Below are positions 1 to 7,211 of a DNA stretch of 27,258 nt, piece by piece (the stretch's first letter is position 1; each line of letters begins with the position of its first letter). The DNA comes from an uncultured Clostridia bacterium. Lineage in GTDB: Bacteria; Bacillota; Clostridia; Christensenellales; Aristaeellaceae. The stretch covers positions 1-27,258 of the forward strand of contig CAKTXH010000028.1 of NCBI GenBank assembly GCA_934630975.1, in the 5' to 3' direction. The notes beneath the pieces were generated by a model. It worked only from the letters and a program-made list of their open reading frames with translations. It was not told where the DNA came from and ran no database searches. A program made the translations under genes and the position numbers.

Positions 1-164
1 TTGCCATTGCGGATCTCGACGACTTCCTCAATCGGCACGGTGACTTCCTGAATCAGGTCGCCCATGCCGTTGTTTTCCACCGTCTTGACGAGATCGTTGG
101 CGACTTTGTTTTCATAACCCGAATAGGTATGCACAACATACCAAAGGGCCTTCTCGTCCGCCAT
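1..164 (-). CDS. nusG: Transcription termination/antitermination protein NusG (N-terminal part)
   Basis: This is the first 54 codons or so of NusG, which binds RNA polymerase and modulates elongation, pausing and Rho action. The translation begins MADEKALWYVVHTYSGYENK, the typical start of the NGN domain with its W-Y-V-(V/I)-H-T-Y-S-G-x-E motif. The gene runs off the left edge of the window, so the KOW domain is not visible. The ATG at 164 is preceded by a good GGAGGG ribosome binding site. It is the third gene of the rpmG-secE-nusG unit, beginning 23 bases after the secE stop. Identification is secure from family signature and gene order. Confidence 0.96.
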   Translation of the reverse strand, partial: MADEKALWYVVHTYSGYENKVANDLVKTVENNGMGDLIQEVTVPIEEVVEIRNG

Positions 165-187
165 GTTAACCCTCCTGTGGTCAGGTC

Positions 188-451
188 TTACAGCTCAATG
201 AGCTTCTTGACCAGGAACGAGGAACCGGTATCCAGCAGACCGACGACAATCGCCAGCACCACGACAAACGCGATGACGACGATAGAGTAATTGATGAGAT
301 CCTTCTTGGACGGCCACGCGACCTTCTTCAGTTCGGCGACCATGTTCTTGAACGCATCGGAAATGCGGCCAGGCAGGGCGACGATCCAATTCTTCGCGCG
401 GGTGAAGAAACCGGGTTTTTCGGTTTTCTTCGCGCCTTTGGTTTCAGACAT
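188..451 (-). CDS. secE: Preprotein translocase subunit SecE
   Basis: SecE is the small subunit of the SecYEG channel and stabilises SecY in the cytoplasmic membrane. The protein is about 87 residues, has a charged N-terminus, the conserved amphipathic segment ending ELKKVAWPSKKDL, and then a single membrane helix (about 20 hydrophobic residues beginning after NYS), as in single-span Gram-positive SecE. I chose the ATG at 451; an in-frame GTG three codons upstream (460) is possible, because the AAGGA sequence lies close to it. It lies 34 bases after rpmG and 23 bases before nusG, the standard order in Firmicutes. Confidence 0.95.
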   Translation of the reverse strand: MSETKGAKKTEKPGFFTRAKNWIVALPGRISDAFKNMVAELKKVAWPSKKDLINYSIVVIAFVVVLAIVVGLLDTGSSFLVKKLIEL

Positions 452-485
452 CTCTTTCACATCCTTGTCCGTCTTGTCGCGTGAA

Positions 486-650
486 TTAGCGGGTTTCCTT
501 ATGAACCGTGTGCTTCTTGCAGAAACGGCAGTACTTGCTCATTTCGATACGGTCCGGGTTGTTGCGCTTATTCTTCATCGTGTTGTAATTACGTTGCTTG
601 CACTCCGTGCAGGCCAGCGTGATCTTCACGCGCACACCAGCAGCAGCCAT
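486..650 (-). CDS. rpmG: 50S ribosomal protein L33
   Basis: A 54-residue protein starting MAAAGVRVKITLACTECKQR and ending KHTVHKETR, clearly ribosomal protein L33 of the large subunit. Four cysteines (C14, C17, C41, C44) form the CxxC...CxxC zinc ribbon, so this is the zinc-binding (C+) paralogue type. In bacteria that carry several L33 copies the C- type is usually made under zinc limitation; whether this genome has one cannot be seen here. The ATG at 650 follows an AAGGAGGTG ribosome binding site. It is the first gene of the rpmG-secE-nusG transcript, about 57 bases below the promoter -10. Confidence 0.96.
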   Translation of the reverse strand: MAAAGVRVKITLACTECKQRNYNTMKNKRNNPDRIEMSKYCRFCKKHTVHKETR

Positions 651-707
651 ACAAGACACCTCCTTCTCAAAAAGCGGACTTCTTCAGTCCGTCAAACATG
701 CTTGCAT

Positions 708-736
708 ATTGTACACCCGGCGGCCATGCTTGTCAA
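708..736 (-). promoter_or_regulatory. Sigma-A promoter of rpmG-secE-nusG
   Basis: On the minus strand a perfect -35 TTGACA (731-736) is separated by exactly 17 bases from a -10 TACAAT (708-713). It sits about 57 bases upstream of the rpmG start and is the only good promoter in the gap, so it should drive the rpmG-secE-nusG unit. Confidence 0.85.
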
Positions 737-835
737 CCGTTTTTTGCAAGTTTTTTTGAATACTTCTGGTCTCCTTCCGTTTTCTCCCGTTTTCTTCGTT
801 TTTCTCCGTTTTTCAATCCGCAGGCTCAAAAAAAT

Positions 836-877
836 TCAGATAAAACAAGCCCCGGCGCATCCCGCCGAGGCTCGTTT
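836..877 (-). terminator. Intrinsic terminator of the argS-DUF815 operon
   Basis: Reading the minus strand, a 15-base-pair stem (863-877 with 843-857, two G-U pairs) closes a five-base loop and is followed by TTTTATC. It begins three bases after the stop of the small membrane protein gene at 881 and isolates the argS unit from the rpmG promoter. Confidence 0.85.
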
Positions 878-880
878 GGG

Positions 881-1387
881 TCATTCCGTTTTTGCGCCCG
901 CGCCGAGCGCGTACATCGTCTGCTCGTCCGCCTGCGCGATGATCATATACACTGTTCCGCCGTCCTGCGCGCAGAGCATCGCGCCTTCGCCGCCGAGCGC
1001 GTATACCGCGTCCAGCCCGCCGATGGCGAAGCCCGTGACCAGCTGCGCCTGCCAGCCCTCCGCCTTCATCCGCTCGATGTAGGCCGCCGGGCTGGCGGTG
1101 ATCGCCTGCGCCCGCGCGCCGTCCGCCAGCAGGTATATCCGCGTCAGCACGTCGCACGTTCTGCCGCCCATTCGGACGCTTTCGCGTCTCTCGCTTTCCA
1201 GCTCGCCGCCCGTCAGCGCCAAAACCTTCGCCGCCTCCGCGCTCTGCGTCTGCGCGTCGCCTGTTCTGTCCGCCAGCTGATAGACCATCGTGCCGTAAAA
1301 CACCGCGCACAGAATCAGCGCGCAGACCGCGCCCAAAAGCGTCACCAGCGCGCCGATAAAACGATTTTTCTTTCTTTTTCCGCTCAT
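881..1387 (-). CDS. Small membrane-anchored protein of unknown function
   Basis: I do not recognise this 168-residue protein. It starts MSGKRKKNRF, a basic stretch followed by one hydrophobic span (about residues 11-35), then a domain of about 130 residues with several short hydrophobic strands near the C-terminus. This suggests a single-pass membrane protein with an exported domain (N-in by the positive-inside rule). The start ATG at 1387 overlaps the stop of the upstream DUF815 ATPase as ATGA, so translation is probably coupled and the two products may act together. A longer reading frame to 1465 exists, but it lies inside the ATPase gene and is unlikely. A terminator follows directly. Confidence 0.75.
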   Translation of the reverse strand: MSGKRKKNRFIGALVTLLGAVCALILCAVFYGTMVYQLADRTGDAQTQSAEAAKVLALTGGELESERRESVRMGGRTCDVLTRIYLLADGARAQAITASPAAYIERMKAEGWQAQLVTGFAIGGLDAVYALGGEGAMLCAQDGGTVYMIIAQADEQTMYALGAGAKTE

Positions 1388-2676
1388 TTCTCGCCTTCGC
1401 CCGCGATATAATCGACAAACTGCCTCGCGATTCGCGGGGAGCATCCGTTGTGGCTCACCGTCCACGCGCGGGCGCGCGGCATCAGCTTCTCCCAGTCGTA
1501 TTTCACCCCGCGCGCATCCAGCAGCGCGCGGCAGATCGTGAAGTATTCCTCCTGCGTCGGCGCGGAAAACGTCAGCCGCAGGTCAAAGCGATCCGCCAGA
1601 GAGAATTTTTCCTCCAGCGTGTCGCGTTCGTTCACGTCGTCCTGCCGCTCGGAGAAACGCTGGCGCACGATGTTGCGGCGGTTGCTCGTCGCGTAAACGA
1701 CGACGTTCGCCGGGCGCGCCTCCAACCCGCCCTCCAGAACCGTTTTGAGCGCCGTGTATTCCGGGCAGGAATCGTTAAACGCCAGATCGTCCACAAACAC
1801 GATGAACTTGCCCGGCTGTTCGCGCAGGATGGCGAAAATCGTCGGCAGGTTCGTCAGCTGCGCCAGCGGCACCTCGACGATGCGCAGCCCTTCCAGCCAG
1901 AAGCTGCCCAGCAGCGCCTTGACCGTCGCGGATTTGCCCGTGCCCTTGTCGCCGTAGAGCAGGATGTTGCAGGCCTGCCGCCCGTCCAGCAGCCGCCGCG
2001 TGTTTTCCACCAGCGCGCCGCGCTCCCGCTCGTAGAGCACCATGTCTTCCAGCCGAACCGGGTCGGGCTGGCGAATGCCGCGCAGGCCGAGCGGGTATTT
2101 TTCGCTCTCGCCGACCCACGTGCTGCCGGGGCAGCGGGCGAACAGCCCCGTCCCCTGCTTCCTGAAAAACGCCGCGACACGCGATACGCCCTCACGGCTG
2201 AGCATCTGGCGGCTCAGCCGCGGGTCGCTCAGCTCGCTGCCCAGCGTCGGCTCCCAGACCGGCAGGCGCGCCGCCGTTTCGCCGCTCATGCCCGCGCGCT
2301 CGCACAAAAGCAGGAACATCGCCGGTTCAATCGCCGTCAGCCGCCCCAGCGCGTCCAGGTCGTTCGCCATCGCGTTGGTCAGGCTGTACGGCAGAACGTC
2401 CATCCGCGCGCAGAGCAGCGCCGCCGGGCTTTCCTCAAACAGCACGGCCTCCAGCGCCTCGCGCGCAAAGCCGCCGCGCCCGTGCGCCGCCGCATCCAGC
2501 CACGCGTCGTAAGCGCGGCAGTAAGCCGCCGTCAGCGCCGCCTCGTCGGCCTTGTCTTTCGCACATTCGCGGCATAGAGCGACCAGCGCCGCCACCGCCC
2601 TGTTTTGGAGCGTGTGGCGCAGCGCCGTCATGCAGTTCAGATCGAGCAAAAGCCCGCGAAGCTGTCCGATGTCCAT
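1384..2676 (-). CDS. DUF815-family AAA+ ATPase
   Basis: A 430-residue ATPase of the DUF815 family, whose biological role is not established. A Walker A motif GDKGTGKS is at about residues 242-249, and Walker B FIVFVDD at about 291-297. The NDSCPEYTALKTVLEGG segment and the ATSNRRN sensor-1 region follow, and RFDLRLTF lies close to the C-terminal helical domain. The N-terminal 200 residues are a helical region, as in other members. The start ATG at 2676 lies nine bases after the argS stop; the GAGAGGA upstream is unusually far (about 15 bases). The gene overlaps its downstream membrane protein by ATGA, so argS, this ATPase and that protein form one operon. Confidence 0.88.
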   Translation of the reverse strand: MDIGQLRGLLLDLNCMTALRHTLQNRAVAALVALCRECAKDKADEAALTAAYCRAYDAWLDAAAHGRGGFAREALEAVLFEESPAALLCARMDVLPYSLTNAMANDLDALGRLTAIEPAMFLLLCERAGMSGETAARLPVWEPTLGSELSDPRLSRQMLSREGVSRVAAFFRKQGTGLFARCPGSTWVGESEKYPLGLRGIRQPDPVRLEDMVLYERERGALVENTRRLLDGRQACNILLYGDKGTGKSATVKALLGSFWLEGLRIVEVPLAQLTNLPTIFAILREQPGKFIVFVDDLAFNDSCPEYTALKTVLEGGLEARPANVVVYATSNRRNIVRQRFSERQDDVNERDTLEEKFSLADRFDLRLTFSAPTQEEYFTICRALLDARGVKYDWEKLMPRARAWTVSHNGCSPRIARQFVDYIAGEGEK

Positions 2677-2685
2677 AGCGTTTTT

Positions 2686-4401
2686 TTACATCCTCTCCGG
2701 CGCTTCCACACCGATCAGGTACAGCCCGGTCTTGATCACGTCGCGGACGGCGCGGGTCAGGTTCACGCGCGCCGCCGTGCCCGCCGGGTCGCTCTCGTCC
2801 ATGATGCGGTGCTCAAAGTAATACTTGTTGTATGCCTGCGCCAGCTGGGTCGTGTGGCGGGTGATCAGCGACGGCTCGCTCTGCTCCATCGCCTTGCGCA
2901 CCACCTGCGGGAAGTGCGAAATCAGCATCAGCACATCCTGCGCCTCGTCGTCGGTGATCACGCTGTAATCCGGCTCGGCGTCGGCGAACGCCTCCGCCTT
3001 GCGCAGCACCGAGCAGCAGCGCGCGTGCGTATACTGCACATACGGGCCGGTCTCGCCGTCAAAGTTGAGCGCGCGCTCCCAGCGGAAGTCGATATCCTTG
3101 TTGCGGTCGTTGTGCAGGTCGAAGTAGACCACCGCGCCCACGCCGACCTGGCGCGCCACCTCGTCCTTGTTGGGCAGGTTCGGGCTTTTCTCCTCGATGA
3201 TCTCGCGCGCCTTTTCGACCGCCTTGTTCAGCAGGTCTTCCAGATAGACGACGTAGCCCTCGCGGGTGGACAGCGCGCGTCCTTCGTAGCTGACCATGCC
3301 GAAGGAGACGTGCTCCATGCCCTTGTACCAGTCGTGCCCCATCAGCTCGATGATCTTGAACAGCTGCTTGAAGTGCAGGTTCTGCTGATAGGCCACCACG
3401 TACAGGCACTTGTCGAAGTGATACGTGTTGTGGCGGTAGAACGCCGCGGCCAGATCGCGGGTGATGTAGAGCGTCGCGCCGTCGCTGCGCAGGATCAGGG
3501 CCGGCGGCATGCCGTAGGCTTCCAGATCGACGACCTGCGCGCCCTGCGACTCGATCAGCAGACCCTTTTCGCGCAGCTCCTCGACGACCGGCGCCATCTT
3601 GTCGTTGTAGAAGCTCTCGCCCGCGTAGGAATCGAACGACACGCCCAGCAGATCGTACACGCGCTGGGTGTCCTTGAGCGTGACTTCCTTGAACCACGTG
3701 AAGATTTCCATCGCTTCCGGGTCGCCGTCTTCGATCTTCTTGAACCACGCGCGGCCCTCGTCTTCCAGCTCGGGGTGCTGCTCCGCCTCGTGGTGGAAAC
3801 GGACGTACAGATCGACCATCGCCTGCACGCCGCCCTTTTCGACCTCCTCGCGGTTGCCCCACTTCTTGTAGGCGCAGATCATCTTGCCGAACTGGGTGCC
3901 CCAGTCGCCCAGATGGTTGATGCCCACGGTCGTATAGCCGTTGAAATCGTAGATGCGCTTGAGGCTGTTGCCGATCATCGTCGTGGACAGGTGGCCGATG
4001 TGGAAGCGCTTAGCGATGTTGATGGAGGAGTAATCCAGGCAGACCGTCTTGCCCTTGCCGATCTCGCTGGAACCCCAGCGCCCCGGATTCTTCAGCACCG
4101 CCTCCACGATATCGCGCGCCAGCCCGCCGCGGCGGAGGAACACGTTCAGATAGCCGCCGACGACCTCCACGCGGTCGATCTCCTCGCAGGCGACCTTTTC
4201 GGCCAGCTTGCCCGCGATCATCTGCGGCGCACAGCGCATCACCTTGGAAAGGCGGAAGCACGGCAGCGCGTAATCGCCCATCTTTTTATCCGGCGGGGTT
4301 TCGATCATCGCGCAGATTTCCTGCCCGGTGAGCGCGCAGTTTTCAAAGCTCTGCTGAGCGGCCTGCGCGATATATTCCGCAACCTTGAGTTTCATATCCA
4401 T
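2686..4401 (-). CDS. argS: Arginyl-tRNA synthetase
   Basis: This enzyme charges tRNA-Arg with arginine using ATP. The 571-residue protein has the length and order of class I ArgRS: an N-terminal Add-1 domain, the class I signature FHIGHLSTT (HIGH at residues 134-137), the Rossmann core, and the degenerate KMSKS loop seen as ALSTREG, which is normal for ArgRS. A C-terminal helical anticodon-binding DALR domain ends near VEAPERM. The ATG at 4401 follows a GAAGGAG site at good spacing; a second ATG two codons later is possible. The leader is only about 60 bases, too short for a T-box. It heads the argS-DUF815-membrane protein operon. Confidence 0.97.
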   Translation of the reverse strand: MDMKLKVAEYIAQAAQQSFENCALTGQEICAMIETPPDKKMGDYALPCFRLSKVMRCAPQMIAGKLAEKVACEEIDRVEVVGGYLNVFLRRGGLARDIVEAVLKNPGRWGSSEIGKGKTVCLDYSSINIAKRFHIGHLSTTMIGNSLKRIYDFNGYTTVGINHLGDWGTQFGKMICAYKKWGNREEVEKGGVQAMVDLYVRFHHEAEQHPELEDEGRAWFKKIEDGDPEAMEIFTWFKEVTLKDTQRVYDLLGVSFDSYAGESFYNDKMAPVVEELREKGLLIESQGAQVVDLEAYGMPPALILRSDGATLYITRDLAAAFYRHNTYHFDKCLYVVAYQQNLHFKQLFKIIELMGHDWYKGMEHVSFGMVSYEGRALSTREGYVVYLEDLLNKAVEKAREIIEEKSPNLPNKDEVARQVGVGAVVYFDLHNDRNKDIDFRWERALNFDGETGPYVQYTHARCCSVLRKAEAFADAEPDYSVITDDEAQDVLMLISHFPQVVRKAMEQSEPSLITRHTTQLAQAYNKYYFEHRIMDESDPAGTAARVNLTRAVRDVIKTGLYLIGVEAPERM

Positions 4402-4463
4402 ATATCCGTTTCTCCTTCATCATCCGTCTGAGCGGGGGGATTTTGGCTTGACGTTTACGTTTT

Positions 4464-4492
4464 ATTGTAACAGATGCAAGGCCAAAACACAA
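4464..4492 (-). promoter_or_regulatory. Likely argS promoter
   Basis: On the minus strand a TACAAT -10 (4464-4469) lies 17 bases from a weaker -35, TTGTGT (4487-4492), giving a leader of roughly 55-60 bases before argS. The -10 is good and the -35 is poor, so the call is moderate. Confidence 0.5.
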
Positions 4493-4536
4493 GGGCGCGC
4501 CCCGCGCGCATCCGTCAACTTTTTGCAATTTTCCGG

Positions 4537-4565
4537 TTGACAGCAGCCGTGCCGCATGGTACACT
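4537..4565 (+). promoter_or_regulatory. Sigma-A promoter of bioY
   Basis: A perfect -35 TTGACA (4537-4542) is spaced 17 bases from a -10 TACACT (4560-4565). Transcription would begin near 4572, inside the BirA-like palindrome that follows, so bound BirA would block initiation. Confidence 0.8.
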
Positions 4566-4570
4566 GTTTG

Positions 4571-4602
4571 TCGTCAACTGCATTTTCATTTTAAGTTTAC
4601 AG
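4571..4602 (+). promoter_or_regulatory. Candidate BirA (biotin repressor) operator
   Basis: Half sites TCGTCAACT (4571-4579) and AGTTTACAG (4594-4602) are separated by exactly 14 bases. The published bacterial BirA signal is TTGTAAACC-N14/15-GGTTTACAA; the left half matches 6 of 9 positions and the right half 7 of 9. The site covers the predicted transcription start of bioY, the usual target of this repressor, and so makes biological sense. BirA itself is not in the window. Confidence 0.65.
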
Positions 4603-4619
4603 AAGGAAGGTTTCCCGCC

Positions 4620-5183
4620 ATGTCCGAAAACGCCGCTTCTTCCCGCCGCACGGCGACGCGCAGCCTCGTGCTCTGCGCCCTGATGGCCGCGCTGACCGCG
4701 ATTTGCTCCCAGATTCAGATTCCCCTGCCGATGATCCCGATTAACCTCGCGCTCTTCGCCGTGCACCTGAGCGGCGCGCTGCTGGGCTGGAAATACGGCG
4801 CGCTGTCGATGGTCGTCTATGCGCTGCTGGGCGTGATCGGCGTGCCGGTGTTCGCGGGCTTCGGCAGCGGCCCCGCGGTGCTCTTCGGCAAGACGGGCGG
4901 CTATATTCTGGGCTATATCCTCTGCGCGCTGATCGTCGGCGCGCTCTCCCGCAAGTTTGAATTCAATTTCAAAACCCTCTGCCTGTCTATGGTGCTTGGT
5001 GTGGCCGTCTGCTATGCGTTCGGCACGATCTGGTTCATGGTGCTCACCGGCATGAACCTCGCCACCAGCATGAGCTACTGCGTCATTCCCTTCCTCCCCG
5101 GCGACGTGGTGAAGATTCTGCTCGCCGCCTTCCTCGCGCTGCGTCTGCGTAAGCCCCTCGCCGCGCAGGGTTTCGCCGCGTAA
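4620..5183 (+). CDS. bioY: Biotin transporter BioY (ECF S component)
   Basis: A 187-residue integral membrane protein that binds biotin as the substrate-specific S component of an energy-coupling factor transporter. It has about six hydrophobic spans. The family motifs are visible as the QIQIPLPMIPINL segment near residue 35, ALLGWKYGALSMVVYALLGVIGVPVF, and the GPAVLFGKTGGYILGY signature around residues 85-105. The ATG at 4620 follows AGAAGGAAGG. No EcfA/EcfT genes are adjacent, so it probably shares the cell's general ECF module. The promoter and BirA-like operator upstream point to repression when biotin is plentiful. It is a lone plus-strand gene. Confidence 0.96.
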   Translation: MSENAASSRRTATRSLVLCALMAALTAICSQIQIPLPMIPINLALFAVHLSGALLGWKYGALSMVVYALLGVIGVPVFAGFGSGPAVLFGKTGGYILGYILCALIVGALSRKFEFNFKTLCLSMVLGVAVCYAFGTIWFMVLTGMNLATSMSYCVIPFLPGDVVKILLAAFLALRLRKPLAAQGFAA

Positions 5184-5200
5184 AGTTTGTTTAAGCCGCC

Positions 5201-5263
5201 GCGAAGCGAAGAAGGGAGTCTGAGGGATGAAATCCCTCAGGCAGGTTCGGGCGGCAGCCCGAT
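5201..5263 (+). repeat. Dispersed palindromic repeat, copy A
   Basis: A 63-base element beginning GCGAAGCGAA and ending GGCGGCAGCCCGAT. It contains a 9-bp hairpin (5220-5228 with 5232-5240, loop GAA) and a second short palindrome, GGGCGGCAGCCC. A second copy lies inverted at 8634-8696; the two align without gaps and match at 50 of the first 60 positions, with compensating changes in the stem. It starts 17 bases after the bioY stop, in the same orientation as that gene. Confidence 0.8.
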
Positions 5264-5285
5264 ATCCCCCTGTCGTAAAACAGAA

Positions 5286-5323
5286 GTTTCAGAGCAGATT
5301 GCGAAGCAATCTACGATTGAAAC
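5286..5323 (+). repeat. Nested inverted repeat
   Basis: An inner stem AGATTGC (5296-5302) pairs with GCAATCT (5306-5312) around GAA, inside an outer GTTTCA (5286-5291) with TGAAAC (5318-5323). There is no T tract, so it is not a terminator by itself. It lies between repeat copy A and the shared terminator; its role is unknown. Confidence 0.5.
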
Positions 5324-5342
5324 GTCTTCAAACCGCAAAACA

Positions 5343-5385
5343 GCCGCCCGCTCAGCAAAAAACTGAGCAGGCGGCATTTTATTTC
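5343..5385. terminator. Bidirectional terminator between bioY and the methyltransferase cluster
   Basis: GCCGCC-C-GCTCAG (5343-5355) pairs with CTGAGC-A-GGCGGC (5363-5375), with one mismatch and an A-rich loop. On the plus strand ATTTTATTT follows; on the minus strand TGTTTTG follows. It lies four bases past the stop of the minus-strand methyltransferase and 160 bases past bioY. Confidence 0.8.
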
Positions 5386-5978
5386 TTTATCACTGCCACG
5401 GCGCACGGCACGCGCCCTTCAAAGAACGCGTATTCAACGTTTTCATACCCCGCCGCCTTGAAAAACGCCTTGTAGGTATCCAGCGTAAACGCGCGCTTGA
5501 AATCCGCGCCCGCCTGCCCGACGACGGTTGCAAAGCCGCTGGTCTGCCCTTTTTCGTTCTGGTTCATGTAGGTCGGAATGACGATTTTCCCGCCCCTGCG
5601 GCATACGCGGTCAAGCTCCGCCAGCGCCCGAAGCGGCTCATCCAGCAGGTGAATCACGTTGGCGGCGACCACCGCGTCGAACCGCCCGTCCGGCTCGTTG
5701 ATTTGCAGAATGTTTTCCCGCTTGAACGTGACGTTGCCTTTCCCGGCGCACTTCTTTTTCGCCTTTTCCAGCATCTTTCCGGAAAAATCCGTCGCGACCA
5801 GCGCTTTGCATTGAGCCGCGATCCCCTCGGTCAGCAGCCCCGTTCCGCAGGCACATTCAAGCACCTCGTCCTTAGGCGAAATCTGCGTCTCCACATACGC
5901 ACGCAGCGCCTTGTGCGTCCTCTTGTTCCAAACGTTGGCAAACAGGTCGTAGACCCCGGCGACGTGATCCCAGAACAT
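5379..5978 (-). CDS. Class I SAM-dependent methyltransferase (UbiE-like)
   Basis: A 199-residue methyltransferase of unknown substrate. Motif I is VLECACGTGLLTEG (about residues 38-51), followed by the acidic post-I strand ending ATDFS, motif II FDAVVAANVIHLLDEP and motif III RRGGKIVIPTY. This is the Methyltransf_11/UbiE-like fold, which acts on small molecules or lipids in many cases. The AAGGAGG site lies before the ATG at 5978, and the gap to the upstream methyltransferase is 18 bases. It is the last gene of a six-gene minus-strand cluster with two other methyltransferases; sequence similarity among the three appears to be limited to the fold. Confidence 0.85.
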   Translation of the reverse strand: MFWDHVAGVYDLFANVWNKRTHKALRAYVETQISPKDEVLECACGTGLLTEGIAAQCKALVATDFSGKMLEKAKKKCAGKGNVTFKRENILQINEPDGRFDAVVAANVIHLLDEPLRALAELDRVCRRGGKIVIPTYMNQNEKGQTSGFATVVGQAGADFKRAFTLDTYKAFFKAAGYENVEYAFFEGRVPCAVAVIKK

Positions 5979-5996
5979 GCGGCGTTCCTCCTTGTC

Positions 5997-6608
5997 TTAC
6001 AGCATCAGCACGCCCGAGCAGTAGGAGAGCGGCTCAAACCGCATCTGCGGGAAGTGCGCTTGCAGTTCATCGACAACGAAGTAGATCTCGTCGCCGTCCC
6101 AGTCGTCCCCCGCGTCGGCCTTGCAGGCTTCGAGCTGCACGCGTTTGCCAAACATCACGTCGCCGATGTAGATCGTGCCGCCGTCGCTGAGCAGCGAACG
6201 CAGGTCTTCAATAAAGCCGACCTTTTCTTCATCCGTCAGGTGGTGCAGCGAATAGGTCGCGATAATCGCGTCGTATCGGTTCCGCCTCACCTCGGCCACC
6301 AGTCCCTTGGCAAAATCGCCCTGATAGAGCTTGGCTTCCGGCATTTTGGCCTTGGCCAGCTCGATCATCCGCAGGGAAAAATCCTGCCCGTATACCGTGC
6401 AACCATGCTCGTAGAGCTTCTGCGTCAGCGTCCCCGTGCCGAAGCCGATATCCAGTACGGTTTGACAGCCCTTCGCCAGCACATCGTTGTAAATCGCGTT
6501 CAGCACCCGCTTGTAGCCCGCAAACGGGTACGTGTTCCCCTCGTCGGACAGCCCGACGCTTCTGTCGTAGCCGTCCGCCCACAAATTAAACCCCTGTTGA
6601 TCCAGCAT
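5997..6608 (-). CDS. Class I SAM-dependent methyltransferase
   Basis: A 203-residue protein with the class I signature VLDIGFGTGTLT (motif I), the acidic GQDFS turn, the YDAIIATYSLHHLTDEE motif II and the LLSDGGTIYIGDV motif III. The N-terminus (MLDQQGFNLWADGYD) resembles small-molecule methyltransferases of Firmicutes that carry an NxWAxxYD start. The substrate is unknown. The ATG at 6608 follows GAGGGGGAAC. It lies 80 bases after the secreted-protein gene and 18 bases before the next methyltransferase. Confidence 0.85.
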   Translation of the reverse strand: MLDQQGFNLWADGYDRSVGLSDEGNTYPFAGYKRVLNAIYNDVLAKGCQTVLDIGFGTGTLTQKLYEHGCTVYGQDFSLRMIELAKAKMPEAKLYQGDFAKGLVAEVRRNRYDAIIATYSLHHLTDEEKVGFIEDLRSLLSDGGTIYIGDVMFGKRVQLEACKADAGDDWDGDEIYFVVDELQAHFPQMRFEPLSYCSGVLML

Positions 6609-6688
6609 ATCTGTTCCCCCTCAAAATTGTTTTTTCACCATCGCCGAATAATGGTCGTATTGCCGAAATCCGTAGCGCGCGTACCCGC

Positions 6689-7189
6689 TCAAATCAGCCT
6701 CTCATGCTCCAGCATCGTCCCCGTGTCGAACGTATCAAAGCAAACGGTTCGTTCGCTTCCATCACCCTGCGTATAAGTGAACAGTACGATATAGCCGTCG
6801 TCCTCTTCCGTCAGGGTCGGCTGCCGCTCGCCGTAGTTCCATACATAGTCGTCAAACTCATTCCAATTCTCTATGTCGTCGATTTGATTCGTGATTAAAA
6901 CGCCCATCCGGCCATATTGCGGGCTGATGAATCCGTAAGCCGTATATCTCCCGCTTTCGGATCGACAGAGCCGTACAATCGCATCCTGACGGTCTGTTTC
7001 CACCCTGTCCTCATAAGACCGCGCATGTTCCAGCCCAATTTTCTGAGCAATCCTTTCCATCTCCGTTTGCCGAAGGTATGCTTCCTCAAGTTTTTGTTCA
7101 GTCGGCAAATCGGTTTCTTCGGCAAACGCCGCATACCCGGCGACAACGCACGCCGCCAACGCCAGCAAAAACACGACGCCCTTTTTCAT
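6689..7189 (-). CDS. Secreted or lipid-side protein of unknown function
   Basis: I do not recognise this 166-residue protein. It starts MKKGVVFLLALAACVVAGYAAFAEETD, a clear signal peptide with a likely cleavage after AFA (about residue 23); no lipobox is obvious. The mature part is acidic and holds a helical stretch rich in E and R followed by strands such as GRYTAYGFISPQYGRMGVLI. The ATG at 7189 follows AAGGAG; a longer frame to 7285 would overlap the GNAT gene and lacks support. It sits between a GNAT gene and a methyltransferase in the same direction. Confidence 0.75.
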   Translation of the reverse strand: MKKGVVFLLALAACVVAGYAAFAEETDLPTEQKLEEAYLRQTEMERIAQKIGLEHARSYEDRVETDRQDAIVRLCRSESGRYTAYGFISPQYGRMGVLITNQIDDIENWNEFDDYVWNYGERQPTLTEEDDGYIVLFTYTQGDGSERTVCFDTFDTGTMLEHERLI

Positions 7190-7211
7190 CGCTTCGTTCT
7201 CCTTCGTTTTT

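Noticed and set aside
291..1411. Plus-strand frames across secE, rpmG and the small membrane gene
   Set aside because: They cross real genes, a promoter and a terminator, and show no family features.
2605..4431. Long plus-strand open frame opposite argS (608 codons)
   Set aside because: Translation is rich in H, R, V and L without family motifs; the reverse strand encodes a full argS. It is an antisense frame produced by GC-rich codon use.
4402..4463. T-box riboswitch upstream of argS
   Set aside because: The leader is only about 60 bases and lacks the specifier loop, T-box sequence and antiterminator.
5227..5475. Plus-strand frame of 82 codons after bioY
   Set aside because: It reads through the repeat, hairpins and terminator into the opposite methyltransferase gene.
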